From the NCBI GenBank assembly GCA_041915365.1, contig JAYSBP010000020.1, forward strand, positions 1-24,974: a stretch of 24,974 bases of DNA, given 5' to 3'. Below, one piece after another: positions 1-7,083 of the stretch. The notes beneath the pieces are model-generated. The model ran no database searches. It saw only the letters and a program-made list of their open reading frames with translations, and was not told the DNA's origin. Position numbers and translations under genes: made by a program. Each line of letters begins with the position of its first letter. Position 1 is the stretch's first letter. This DNA is from UBA6016 sp041915365 (GTDB lineage: Bacteria > Campylobacterota > Campylobacteria > Campylobacterales > UBA6016).

Positions 1-10
1 GGGTAATCAC

Positions 11-94
11 TCGGACTCATTCGGACTTATGAAGTGCTTTAAAGGCTTATTTTATAGGTGTTTAAAAGACTTTTGTGGATTTATTCGGAAGTAT
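11..94. repeat. Three copies of a 10-bp motif next to tRNA-Ser
   Basis: Two tandem decamers, TCGGACTCAT (11-20) and TCGGACTTAT (21-30), differ at one position. A third, TCGGAAGTAT (85-94), matches the second at 8 of 10 positions and ends 3 bases before the tRNA CCA end. The rest of 1-97 is AT-rich, and I see no gene in it. Short direct repeats beside a tRNA 3' end can be integrase arm sites or the remnant of an integrated element, but nothing else in the window supports that. The repeat is observed; the role is unknown. Confidence 0.5.
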
Positions 95-97
95 CTC

Positions 98-189
98 TGG
101 CGGACAGAGAGGGATTCGAACCCTCGATACCAGTGTTTAGGTATGCACCCTTAGCAGGGGTGTGGTTTCAGCCACTCACCCATCTGTCC
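98..189 (-). tRNA. tRNA-Ser(GCU)
   Basis: The reverse complement folds as a class II tRNA. The acceptor arms GGACAGA (183-189) and TCTGTCC (102-108) pair perfectly, followed by discriminator G and an encoded CCA (98-100). The T-loop reads GGTTCGAATCC. The anticodon loop CTGCTAA carries anticodon GCT (plus-strand AGC at 153-155), which reads AGC/AGU serine codons. A variable arm lies between the anticodon and T stems, and the total length of 92 nt fits tRNA-Ser. Confidence 0.96.
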
Positions 190-216
190 GTGTATATAAG
201 GTGCTAAGAGGGCGTA

Positions 217-225
217 ATTGTACCA
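217..225 (-). promoter_or_regulatory. Candidate extended -10 promoter of tRNA-Ser
   Basis: The minus strand reads TGGTACAAT, an extended -10 (TGn plus TACAAT), about 28 nt upstream of the mature tRNA 5' end. It is followed by a GC-rich stretch (ACGCCC), as is typical of discriminators in stringently controlled stable-RNA promoters. No good -35 box is seen. No terminator is evident between the upstream response-regulator stop (257) and the tRNA, so read-through is also possible. Confidence 0.4.
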
Positions 226-256
226 AATCCCTCTTTAAACTCTCCTAAGCTGAAAA

Positions 257-652
257 CTACTGCTCCTCTTTTAACACGACAAGTATCAAATTCAAAAGAG
301 TTGCCATATCCATTGGCTTTGTCAGATAAAAACCGCCAAATTTTTCAAACTCTTTTATGAAATCTTCTTCGTTGTGACCGGATGAGAATATTACTTTCAG
401 CTCTGGGTCTGCTTTTTTTATCTCTGTCGCCATCTTAATACCATCGCATTTTGGCATGGTTACATCAGTTATTACTAAATCAGGCTTATATTTTTCATAC
501 TGTTCAATACCCAAAAGACCGTTTGCTGCCGTATAAACTTCTTTGAAATATCTTTTATACACTCTCGCTAGATTTTCCGTTATGCCGTCATCATCGTCAA
601 CGAACAAAACAGTGTATTTCGACATTATCCGTGCGTATTCTGCTCTATCCAT
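257..652 (-). CDS. Single-domain response regulator (receiver only)
   Basis: A 131-residue CheY-like receiver protein with no output domain. From the start at 652 the acidic pocket is VDDDD (about 18-22), the phosphoacceptor is D63 in DLVITDVTMP, the Ser/Thr switch is in FSSGH (90-91) and the conserved lysine is K112 in TKPMD. The start at 652 is preferred over an in-frame one at 679 because GGAGAG lies 6 nt upstream and the resulting 8-bp overlap with the kinase stop is typical of translational coupling. A further ATG at 625 would trim nine residues but lacks a clear ribosome site. The neighbouring kinase is the obvious phosphodonor. With no DNA-binding domain, output must pass through protein contacts or a phosphorelay. 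The target is unknown. Confidence 0.92.
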   Translation of the reverse strand: MDRAEYARIMSKYTVLFVDDDDGITENLARVYKRYFKEVYTAANGLLGIEQYEKYKPDLVITDVTMPKCDGIKMATEIKKADPELKVIFSSGHNEEDFIKEFEKFGGFYLTKPMDMATLLNLILVVLKEEQ

Positions 653-3452
653 TTGTCTCTCCAGTTTTACTAATAGCAAGCTCTATCAAAAAGCATGCTC
701 CATTATTTTTATTGGCAACCGTCAATTTGCCGCCGAGATTTTGCTCGATTATCATTTTTGACATATAAAGTCCAAGTCCGGTACCCTGCGACTTATGCTT
801 TGTCGTAAAATACGGGTCGAATATCCTATCTACAACATCGCTTTTGATACCGCCGGCATTGTCTTGTATCGTTATCGAAACGACACCCCCTTGCCCATGC
901 ACGCCAATCTCTATTTGCCTATTATCGGCGTCATTGTTCGCTTTTAGGGCATCTCTTGCGTTTGAAAGTATATTGATTATTGCCTGTGCAAACTCGTTTT
1001 GATAACCAAATATTCTCATATCGGCAGAGTCAAACTTTTTGCTTATATCTATATCGAGCGACTGCATGGAGTCTTTGACGAGCGAGACAGCTTGATTGAT
1101 GCTCTCTACCACGCTAAATTCCGTCTTGTCTTTGTCTGGTCTAAAGAAATTCCTGAAATCATCAATCGTCACCGACATATAGCGCAAGTTTTCCGTGACG
1201 CTAGAGTTGAAATGCTCCATTTTTGCATCATTCAAATCTTTAAAATAATAATCATCCACAAGCCCGTCTTTTAGCACGGATATCTGGTTTAGAGGTTGTC
1301 TCCATTGGTGTGCTATATTGCTTATCATTTCACCCATAATCGCAAGGCGAGACTGCTGGACTAGCATATGCTCACGCTCCATCCTTTTTCTTGTTTCCTC
1401 GTCGACTAGTGTTTGGAGGTTCTCCTCTAGTTGTTTTTGCCTCGTTATATCGAGCCCTATGGTCACTATGGCGTCTTTATATACGAATTTACCTCTTGCT
1501 ATCGATACCTCTTTTGGAAAAGACTTGCCGTTTTTATCCACAGACCAAAACTCAAATGTTTGCGGCTCGCCGCTAATAGCTAGGTCATAATAGCGATTGA
1601 TTTGTTCAATATCGTTTTTGCTGCAATCAATTATTTCAATCACATTTTTGCCGATAATCTCTTCGGCACCAAAGCCATGCATGGCCGTAAAGCCACTATT
1701 TATCTCTATAAAGTTTTTATCCAAATCAAGGACATACATAGAGTATTGGATGGAGTTAAAGAAGTCTTTGTAACTTCCCTCCAAAAGCACCGTATCGTCT
1801 ATGTCAAGAAGCGTCCAGATAACACCCTTTGAGAGATCGCTTGTGTCAAGAGGAGCGCCTGACACGCTACACCAAAAGATAGACCCGTCCTTTTTTCTCA
1901 TACGATATCGGATATTTGTTAGCCCGCCATCTCTTAGCTTGGAATACTCGTTAGCAAAAGCCAAAAACGACTCCATATCCGTATGTATAAGACTAAAATC
2001 AGCCCCTTCAAGCTCGGTCCTATCATATCCGAACATCTCACACCCACGCTCATTCGCCTTCATGATTTTTCTATCTTGTGATGCCAAAAAGATGCACATA
2101 GCATTATTATTAATGAGAGCATTTTGGAGTTCATTGGCTTTTTGTATTTGAGTTATATCTTGTAGCGTTCCCACCATAGACGCCACTTTTCCGGTGTCGT
2201 CACATACGCATTTGCCCCTGATTGATAGGTATTTTGGCTCCTCTTGGCTACTTGTGGCGACCGTCATATAAAACGGCTCTTTAGAGGTGATAGCCGCCCC
2301 AAAAGTATCTCTAAAAAACTTTCTATCGCCCTCGCGCACCAACAATTCCGCATCTGAAAAAGCTGCATAGTACTCGTCAAAACCACCTATAATGTCTGAG
2401 GCGACATCCGAGACTTCAAATCTATCGTCTTCTACAAAGTAAGTCCAGCTTCCTATTTTTGCTATTTGCTGCGACTCTCTTAGTCTATCTTCGCTCTCGT
2501 GAAGCTCTCTAGCTTGGTCTCTTATGGCGGCATTGGTTGCCGATAGTTCTTCATTGACGGATTCTAGCTCGACATTTGTCTCTTCAATCTCCCTGCTTTG
2601 TTCCATCATCCTTTCATTGGCCTCTCTTGCCTGTTCTAGGCTGACCTCAAGTTCGACGGCTTGTTCTGATATGGTTTTGTAGGAGCCCTCAAGTCTCTCT
2701 GCCATTTGCGCTATAGATGCTTTGATGTCCGCAAACTCTTTGATATCGTACTTTCTTACCTCTATGTCAACAAGCTTGCCGTTATCCACTTGCAATAAAG
2801 CGTCATGTATCTCGGCAAATCTTTTATTGATGTACCTCATAGCAAAAAAGGCGGCCGCCAAAAATAATCCAACCACAACAAGACAAATAACAAGCGATGT
2901 GTATATATAAGACTCTAGCTGGGAATCAGCTTTGGCTCTAAAAAAAATAGCTTTATTTTGTGCATAATTAACAATTACGCTGGAATTTTCGACAAGCTCT
3001 CTTAATTTTTCTTTCGCCTCATTTTCTTCTAAATATTTAAGAGCTTCTTTGTTGCCTTTTTTCTCATTTATGTCCATAGCCGTATGAAGCAGCGTCCTAT
3101 ATTGATCATATGAATTAAAAACATTTTCTATGTCTTCTTTTGGTCCAAGATATCTATTTTTAACAACATCCATCTCGGCTAAAATATCATTTTCGAGAGA
3201 TTTTAATTCAAGTTTTGTATTTGCAGTATCAACTTCACCAGCAACGTCAGATGTGGAAATCTCCCACATGGTTCTAAAATCAGAGCGCATTCTTACGGCT
3301 GCCATGCTGACTTTAAAAGGGTGCTCATAGAAATCATCGACTATGGCAATGGTTGATTTGTCATGCAGTAGAGAAAATAGGAAAAATAGTCCGAATATAA
3401 AGAGCATAAAAATGGATAAAATATAGTTTATGCTTTTGACCGAGAGACGCAT
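645..3452 (-). CDS. Membrane sensor histidine kinase with three PAS domains
   Basis: A 935-residue kinase. TM1 spans about residues 10-30, a mostly helical periplasmic domain 31-183 (possibly a four-helix bundle), and TM2 184-205. A HAMP-like linker and coiled coil (about 206-325) follow, then three PAS/PAC modules (about 326-438, 440-555, 560-675). The HisKA H-box SNIAHQWRQPLN places the phospho-acceptor at H715; this form is common in free-living Campylobacterota. The HATPase is complete: N-box N831 in NILSNARDAL, G1 DNAGGI (864-869), F-box FDPYFTTK (878-885) and G2 GTGLGL (890-895). It overlaps the downstream receiver gene by 8 bp and probably phosphorylates it. The ligand cannot be deduced; PAS2 and PAS3 show no obvious heme or flavin signature. 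The ribosome site before ATG 3452 is weak. Confidence 0.95.
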   Translation of the reverse strand: MRLSVKSINYILSIFMLFIFGLFFLFSLLHDKSTIAIVDDFYEHPFKVSMAAVRMRSDFRTMWEISTSDVAGEVDTANTKLELKSLENDILAEMDVVKNRYLGPKEDIENVFNSYDQYRTLLHTAMDINEKKGNKEALKYLEENEAKEKLRELVENSSVIVNYAQNKAIFFRAKADSQLESYIYTSLVICLVVVGLFLAAAFFAMRYINKRFAEIHDALLQVDNGKLVDIEVRKYDIKEFADIKASIAQMAERLEGSYKTISEQAVELEVSLEQAREANERMMEQSREIEETNVELESVNEELSATNAAIRDQARELHESEDRLRESQQIAKIGSWTYFVEDDRFEVSDVASDIIGGFDEYYAAFSDAELLVREGDRKFFRDTFGAAITSKEPFYMTVATSSQEEPKYLSIRGKCVCDDTGKVASMVGTLQDITQIQKANELQNALINNNAMCIFLASQDRKIMKANERGCEMFGYDRTELEGADFSLIHTDMESFLAFANEYSKLRDGGLTNIRYRMRKKDGSIFWCSVSGAPLDTSDLSKGVIWTLLDIDDTVLLEGSYKDFFNSIQYSMYVLDLDKNFIEINSGFTAMHGFGAEEIIGKNVIEIIDCSKNDIEQINRYYDLAISGEPQTFEFWSVDKNGKSFPKEVSIARGKFVYKDAIVTIGLDITRQKQLEENLQTLVDEETRKRMEREHMLVQQSRLAIMGEMISNIAHQWRQPLNQISVLKDGLVDDYYFKDLNDAKMEHFNSSVTENLRYMSVTIDDFRNFFRPDKDKTEFSVVESINQAVSLVKDSMQSLDIDISKKFDSADMRIFGYQNEFAQAIINILSNARDALKANNDADNRQIEIGVHGQGGVVSITIQDNAGGIKSDVVDRIFDPYFTTKHKSQGTGLGLYMSKMIIEQNLGGKLTVANKNNGACFLIELAISKTGETNG

Positions 3453-3493
3453 ATTTTGTTCACACTCATTTAATATATAATTTCTATGCGCAA

Positions 3494-3499
3494 ATTATA
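3494..3499 (-). promoter_or_regulatory. Candidate -10 box for the sensor kinase gene
   Basis: A perfect TATAAT lies on the minus strand 42 bases upstream of the kinase ATG, giving a leader of about 35 nt. No convincing -35 is present, which is common in Campylobacterota promoters. Direct repeats at 3539-3557 lie at about -52 to -70 from the predicted start. Confidence 0.35.
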
Positions 3500-3538
3500 T
3501 GCTAAGCCAATTGAAAGTTAGCCGCAAATAATGCTTTT

Positions 3539-3557
3539 TTGTGACTAACTTGTGACT
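3539..3557. repeat. 11-bp-period direct repeat upstream of the kinase gene
   Basis: Two identical octamers TTGTGACT (3539-3546 and 3550-3557) are separated by AAC, a period of 11 bp, or about one helical turn. An inverted pair, AAGTTAG (3515-3521) and CTAACTT (3545-3551), overlaps them. They lie between pyrF and the kinase promoter. Tandem half-sites of this spacing are typical of OmpR-type regulator binding; that reading is inference. Confidence 0.4.
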
Positions 3558-3570
3558 TGTATTGCAAATA

Positions 3571-4254
3571 TTAGATACGTCTCAGCAGTTGCTCTAGCGC
3601 CTCTTTTGGGTTATTTGATTTGTATATCGGGCGACCGATAACCGCAAAATCTACTTTTAGCTCTTTTGCCTGTGCAACATCAACGGTGCGTTGCTGATCG
3701 CCTTTATCGTCGGATACGTCTCTTATACCTGGGCAAAGCGTGGCAAATTCATCGCCGCAAGACGATTTTATGAGCATACTCTCGTGAGCCGAGCAAACTA
3801 CACCGTCAAGACCGGCATTTTTGGCGTCAAGCGCAAATTGTGCCGCTTTTGCCTCTATTCCGTCATTGTACACTGCTCTAAACCCATCTTCATCGAAGCT
3901 AGTAAGTGCGGTTACGGCAAGAACAAGCGGACGAGCAGGCAAAGAAGATAGTCTATCCATCACCTCTTTCATGGCTTTCGCCCCAGAGCTTGCATGAACA
4001 TTGAACATATCTACGCCAAGAGCGGCTATCTCCTGTGCGGCATCCGCCATTGTATTTGGTATGTCATATAGTTTTAAATCAAGAAAGATTTTAAACTGTG
4101 GGTTTATTTTTTTTATATCGAGCAAAAACTCTTTGCCGTCACGGATATAAGAGCGAAAACCAACTTTTATCCAAACGTCAAAATCTTTTATCTCTTTTAG
4201 TAAAGCTAGGTTTTCTTCACGGCTGGGAAGGTCAAGGGCAACGCAAATATCCAC
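3571..4254 (-). CDS. pyrF: Orotidine 5'-phosphate decarboxylase
   Basis: A 227-residue cytosolic TIM-barrel enzyme that converts OMP to UMP, the last step of de novo pyrimidine synthesis. The signature DLKLYDIPNT (59-68) holds the catalytic Asp-Lys-x-x-Asp network (D59, K61, D64). The C-terminal phosphate-binding segment is seen around FAVIGRPIYKS. The start is GTG at 4254, and its first base is the last base of the nusB stop (TAGTG). GGAAG just upstream serves as ribosome site, so translation is probably coupled to nusB. It is the last gene of ribH-nusB-pyrF. Length is normal for the short bacterial PyrF class. Confidence 0.96.
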   Translation of the reverse strand: MDICVALDLPSREENLALLKEIKDFDVWIKVGFRSYIRDGKEFLLDIKKINPQFKIFLDLKLYDIPNTMADAAQEIAALGVDMFNVHASSGAKAMKEVMDRLSSLPARPLVLAVTALTSFDEDGFRAVYNDGIEAKAAQFALDAKNAGLDGVVCSAHESMLIKSSCGDEFATLCPGIRDVSDDKGDQQRTVDVAQAKELKVDFAVIGRPIYKSNNPKEALEQLLRRI

Positions 4255-4652
4255 TACTTCCCTTTGGCTACGGCGTCAAGTACGCCGTTTATAAATTTTG
4301 CGCTGTTTTCAGCTCCAAATAGCTTGCCTAGTTCAACGGCTTCGTTGATAACTACGGCTTTATCTTGATTTTCAAAAAGTATCTCGTATGCCCCGAGGCG
4401 CAGTACTGCCTTTTCGATACTCCCGACCCTATCAAGCTCCCAATCTTTCATAACGCCCTGAAGCTTCTCATCTATCAATGCCAAATTTGAGATGATACTG
4501 TCAAACAGATGCTTCCCAAACTCTCTTTGCTTGTTACGAATTTTTCGCTCTTCAAACACTACGTCAGCGTGTTTTGCGGCATCTTCATTCCCGAGGTCAA
4601 CCGAATAAAGTAGAGAAACTACGCTCTCACGGACTTGTCTTCTTGTAGCCAT
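4254..4652 (-). CDS. nusB: Transcription antitermination factor NusB
   Basis: A 132-residue all-helical RNA-binding protein that works with NusE (ribosomal protein S10) at boxA in rRNA antitermination. Family features are the N-terminal RRQVRESVVSLLYSVD, the central LDRVGSIEKAVLRLGAYEIL-like segment (about 74-95) and the AVVINEAVELGKLFG helix before a C-terminal FINGVLDAV. Its ATG overlaps the ribH stop by one base (TAATG) and its own stop overlaps the pyrF GTG by one base, so the three genes form one tightly coupled unit. The ribH-nusB order is widespread in bacteria. Confidence 0.96.
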   Translation of the reverse strand: MATRRQVRESVVSLLYSVDLGNEDAAKHADVVFEERKIRNKQREFGKHLFDSIISNLALIDEKLQGVMKDWELDRVGSIEKAVLRLGAYEILFENQDKAVVINEAVELGKLFGAENSAKFINGVLDAVAKGK

Positions 4653-5116
4653 TAACCGATGTTCTTAAACAGTGAAATCATCTCAATTAGACCAGTCATA
4701 GACTCAAAGCCTTTGTTTCCGGCTTTACTTCCAGCTCTCTCTATCGCTTGCTCTATCGTATCCGTAGTCAAAACACCGAAAGTCACAGGAGTGTTGTATT
4801 TTAGCCCCATAGACGCAACACCTTTTGTAGTCTCGGCAGACACATAGTCAAAATGCGGCGTAGAACCTCTAATTACTGCGCCTACACAGCAGATACCGTC
4901 ATATTTTTTTGTCAACAGTAGCTTTTGGAGTACGCTAGGTATCTCAAACGCACCCGGAGCCAGTACCAAATCAAGATTTGCTTCATTGCCGCCATGTCTT
5001 GAGAAGCTGTCTTTTGCTCCCTCCACTAGTCTATCAGTGATTATGTGATTAAATCTAGCGGAAATTATCGCTATTTTCTCAGAGCCGCTAAGAGCCAGTT
5101 TGCCTTCTATTAACAT
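4652..5116 (-). CDS. ribH: 6,7-dimethyl-8-ribityllumazine synthase
   Basis: A 154-residue lumazine synthase, the penultimate enzyme of riboflavin synthesis. It condenses 5-amino-6-ribitylaminouracil with 3,4-dihydroxy-2-butanone 4-phosphate and normally assembles as pentamers or capsids. Diagnostic segments are SARFNHIITDRLVEGA (19-34), APGAFEIP (53-60) and GAVIRGSTPHFDYV (79-92) with catalytic H88. The start is ATG 5116 with AAAGGA about 8 nt upstream. It heads ribH-nusB-pyrF. The upstream spacer carries a long hairpin (5159-5217); no FMN-riboswitch consensus is recognisable there. Confidence 0.97.
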   Translation of the reverse strand: MLIEGKLALSGSEKIAIISARFNHIITDRLVEGAKDSFSRHGGNEANLDLVLAPGAFEIPSVLQKLLLTKKYDGICCVGAVIRGSTPHFDYVSAETTKGVASMGLKYNTPVTFGVLTTDTIEQAIERAGSKAGNKGFESMTGLIEMISLFKNIG

Positions 5117-5158
5117 CTATTTTGTCCTTTTTTGTATTCTTTGCGGTTTCTATAGGCG

Positions 5159-5217
5159 AATGCTTCTGCAACGCAAGGGTAAAAATCTGCGATTTTTGGG
5201 ACCCAGCGTGAAGCCTT
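5159..5217. repeat. Long imperfect hairpin (REP-like) between pdxA and ribH
   Basis: Nested complementary blocks form a 59-nt imperfect palindrome. GCTTC (5162-5166) pairs with GAAGC (5210-5214), ACGC (5171-5174) with GCGT (5206-5209), GGGT (5177-5180) with ACCC (5201-5204), and AAAAATC (5181-5187) with GATTTTT (5191-5197) around a TGC loop. This gives about 20 base pairs with small bulges (TGCA, AA/A, GGG). It lies in the 159-nt gap between pdxA and ribH, in the ribH leader if the genes are cotranscribed. There is no U-tract after the outer stem, so it is not a standard terminator. A REP-like dispersed repeat or an mRNA processing or attenuation structure are possible readings. Confidence 0.6.
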
Positions 5218-5241
5218 AATGAGCAAATAGGAAACGAAAGA

Positions 5242-5272
5242 ATATTAATTTGTTTTGAAAAAGTTATTTCAA
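5242..5272 (-). promoter_or_regulatory. Weak candidate promoter for ribH-nusB-pyrF
   Basis: The minus strand has TTGAAA (rc of 5267-5272, five of six to the -35 consensus) and TAATAT (rc of 5242-5247, four of six to -10) with a long 19-nt spacer. It lies upstream of the hairpin, so a transcript from it would include the hairpin. The call is weak because the region is AT-rich. Confidence 0.22.
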
Positions 5273-5275
5273 ATT

Positions 5276-6220
5276 TTACACAAAGCTTTCTTTTTTGTCC
5301 TTGCATGCCAGCCTAACGGCTTCTTTGACGGCATTTTCGTAGCTTTTTGTATTTGCGGAAAGGGTATAAGCTATGTCATAAGCCGTGCCGTGGTCTGGCG
5401 ACGTGCGTATGATGGGAAGTCCCAAAGTGACATTGATGGACTCGTCAAAATGGAGAGCTTTGAGCGGGGCAAGTCCTTGGTCGTGATACATAGCTACATA
5501 TGCCGAATACTTACCTTTTGCGTCGGGGGTAAACGCGACATCAGGGACGAGAGGGCCAAAGAAAATCTCTTTACCTAGCTCTCTATTTGCTGCTTCTATC
5601 GCAGCTTTTATCTCGCTCTCTTCACCACCCAGTACGCCGTCATCGCCAGCATGCGGATTGAAGCCCAAAACGCCGATAGACTCAAATCCGCCAGCTTTAT
5701 AAAACTTTGTCAAAAACTGCGTTAATGGCTCTTTTTTGATAAGGGCCGCAACATCGGCAAGAGGTATATGGTCGGTATAAAGAGCTACGAACATCTCCTC
5801 ACAGCCAAGCATCATAATCCCTTTTTCGCCGAATGTGTCACTAAGAGCATCTGTGTGTCCAACATACGGCACACCAGCCATTTCCCAAGCTTTTTTATTG
5901 ATTGGTAGCGTGACGACAGCGTCCGCTCTACCATTTTTTGCGTAGCTAGTCGCAAGCTTGAAAGATTTGAACGACAGCTCACCGCTATCTGCGGCAACCT
6001 CCCCGCCTTTTATCATGCAAGCAAAATCAAAATCAACACACAAAAAGTCAAAATCCAGCTCTTCGATGCCAAGCTTCAAAGCCGCCTCATCCATTAGCGC
6101 CCTAGGTACACAGTAAACAGGCTCGCAAATCTCTTTGATTTTATCGTGCGCTTGCATCGCTATTTCAGGGCCTACGCCATTGATGTCGCCTATACTGATT
6201 GCTATTTTTGGTTTTTGCAT
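5276..6220 (-). CDS. pdxA: 4-hydroxythreonine-4-phosphate dehydrogenase
   Basis: A 314-residue NAD-dependent enzyme of DXP-dependent pyridoxal phosphate synthesis. It oxidises 4-phosphohydroxy-threonine to the aminoketone used by PdxJ. The N-terminal ISIGDINGVGPEI, GHTDAL (121-126), TDHIPL with H151, NPHAGDDG with H190, YHDQGLAPLK with H246 and PDHGTA (275-280) are all present. The three histidines match the family's divalent-metal ligands. The start at 6220 is chosen because AAGGAG lies 6 nt upstream and the protein begins at the conserved PKIAISIGD; an open frame extends to 6403 but would run deep into pdxJ. It overlaps pdxJ by 19 bp, linking the two partner enzymes. Confidence 0.96.
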   Translation of the reverse strand: MQKPKIAISIGDINGVGPEIAMQAHDKIKEICEPVYCVPRALMDEAALKLGIEELDFDFLCVDFDFACMIKGGEVAADSGELSFKSFKLATSYAKNGRADAVVTLPINKKAWEMAGVPYVGHTDALSDTFGEKGIMMLGCEEMFVALYTDHIPLADVAALIKKEPLTQFLTKFYKAGGFESIGVLGFNPHAGDDGVLGGEESEIKAAIEAANRELGKEIFFGPLVPDVAFTPDAKGKYSAYVAMYHDQGLAPLKALHFDESINVTLGLPIIRTSPDHGTAYDIAYTLSANTKSYENAVKEAVRLACKDKKESFV

Positions 6221-6993
6221 ATTAGCTCCTTCATCTCTCTTACGGCCCTCTCGAATCCGACAAAAACACTTCTTGCCACTATCGACTGCCCGATATTTAG
6301 CTCTTCTATCTCTTTTATATCCGAAATTGCGGTTACGTTTTGATAGTTTAGCCCATGTCCAGCCGCCACAAAAAGCCCCATCTCGCTCGCAGATGAGGCA
6401 CATTTTTTGATTAGTTCAAGCTCGCTTACAAGCTCACTTGTCTGCCACGCTCTATCATCACCTAGCAAATCTATGCGATGATGAGTTTTTTGGATGTTGG
6501 TATTTATCGCTAAAAATAAATTTGCATACCTGCCAGTATGAAACTCGACCGCATCTGCCCCGCACTCTTTCGATACGGCAACTAGCTCCTCACTCGGGTC
6601 TATAAAATATGAAACAGACGTTTGAACGCTTTGTAGCTTTCTTGTAGCCTCTTTTAGCTTCCCCATCATAGCTTTGACGTCCAGACCTCCCTCCGTTGTC
6701 ACCTCTTCCCTTTTTTCTGGAACTAGGGTCACTCTTTGCGGGGCTATGTCGCAAATAATATCAATAATTGACGGCTGGATAGCACACTCTATGTTGAGCG
6801 GCAGTTTGCAAAGGGCGGCAATAGCTCTCGCATCGCCATCTTGGATATGCCTTCTATCCTCTCTTAAATGTATGGTTATCTGGTCTGCACCACCGAGCAT
6901 CGACGGCAACAACGCATCAATCGGCGACGGATCGCCACACCGTCTGGCCTCTCGTAGCACCGCTATGTGGTCTATATTAACCCCGAGTTTCAT
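6202..6993 (-). CDS. pdxJ: Pyridoxine 5'-phosphate synthase
   Basis: A 263-residue TIM-barrel enzyme that condenses the PdxA product with 1-deoxyxylulose 5-phosphate to form pyridoxine 5'-phosphate. Family landmarks are LGVNIDHIAVLREAR at the N-terminus, IHLREDRRHIQD (about 41-52), VTLVPEKREEVTTEGGLD (about 88-105), the central EFHTGRYA and the C-terminal AAGHGLNYQN. The start at 6993 is preferred to one 12 codons upstream because AGGAAAG precedes it and family proteins begin at this point. It is followed by pdxA with a 19-bp overlap and is divergent from the Ppx/GppA gene across a 90-nt spacer. Confidence 0.96.
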   Translation of the reverse strand: MKLGVNIDHIAVLREARRCGDPSPIDALLPSMLGGADQITIHLREDRRHIQDGDARAIAALCKLPLNIECAIQPSIIDIICDIAPQRVTLVPEKREEVTTEGGLDVKAMMGKLKEATRKLQSVQTSVSYFIDPSEELVAVSKECGADAVEFHTGRYANLFLAINTNIQKTHHRIDLLGDDRAWQTSELVSELELIKKCASSASEMGLFVAAGHGLNYQNVTAISDIKEIEELNIGQSIVARSVFVGFERAVREMKELICKNQK

Positions 6994-7019
6994 CACTTTC
7001 CTCACGAACTTTTGGCGTA

Positions 7020-7025
7020 ATTCTA
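7020..7025 (-). promoter_or_regulatory. Candidate -10 box for pdxJ-pdxA
   Basis: TAGAAT on the minus strand lies 27 bases upstream of the pdxJ ATG and would give a leader of about 20 nt. No clear -35 is seen at the right spacing. It is supported mainly by position in the short divergent spacer. Confidence 0.3.
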
Positions 7026-7029
7026 GCAT

Positions 7030-7059
7030 TTGAGGGTATAAACAAGCTTTTGGTAAAAT
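7030..7059 (+). promoter_or_regulatory. Candidate promoter for the ppx-ilvBH-lpxD operon
   Basis: TTGAGG (7030-7035) and TAAAAT (7054-7059) are separated by 18 nt. The predicted start near 7066 gives an 18-nt leader before the TTG start codon at 7084. It shares the 90-nt divergent spacer with the pdxJ -10 candidate. Confidence 0.4.
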
Positions 7060-7083
7060 TCGCTTAAAAAATTAAGGTTACCA

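Noticed and set aside
2..151. Open plus-strand frame from the window edge through the tRNA region
   Set aside because: It ends in RDSNPRYQ, the usual artefact of translating the reverse complement of a tRNA T-arm; no start signal or family resemblance.
5117..5275. FMN riboswitch upstream of ribH
   Set aside because: The conserved multi-helix core sequences are not recognisable; the spacer is better described by a single long hairpin.
5088..5306. 72-codon minus-strand frame across the pdxA-ribH spacer
   Set aside because: It spans the hairpin and overlaps both flanking genes, with no ribosome site or recognisable domain.
6220..6403. 61-residue N-terminal extension of PdxA
   Set aside because: It lies wholly within pdxJ, is unlike PdxA N-termini, and a strong AAGGAG precedes the start at 6220.
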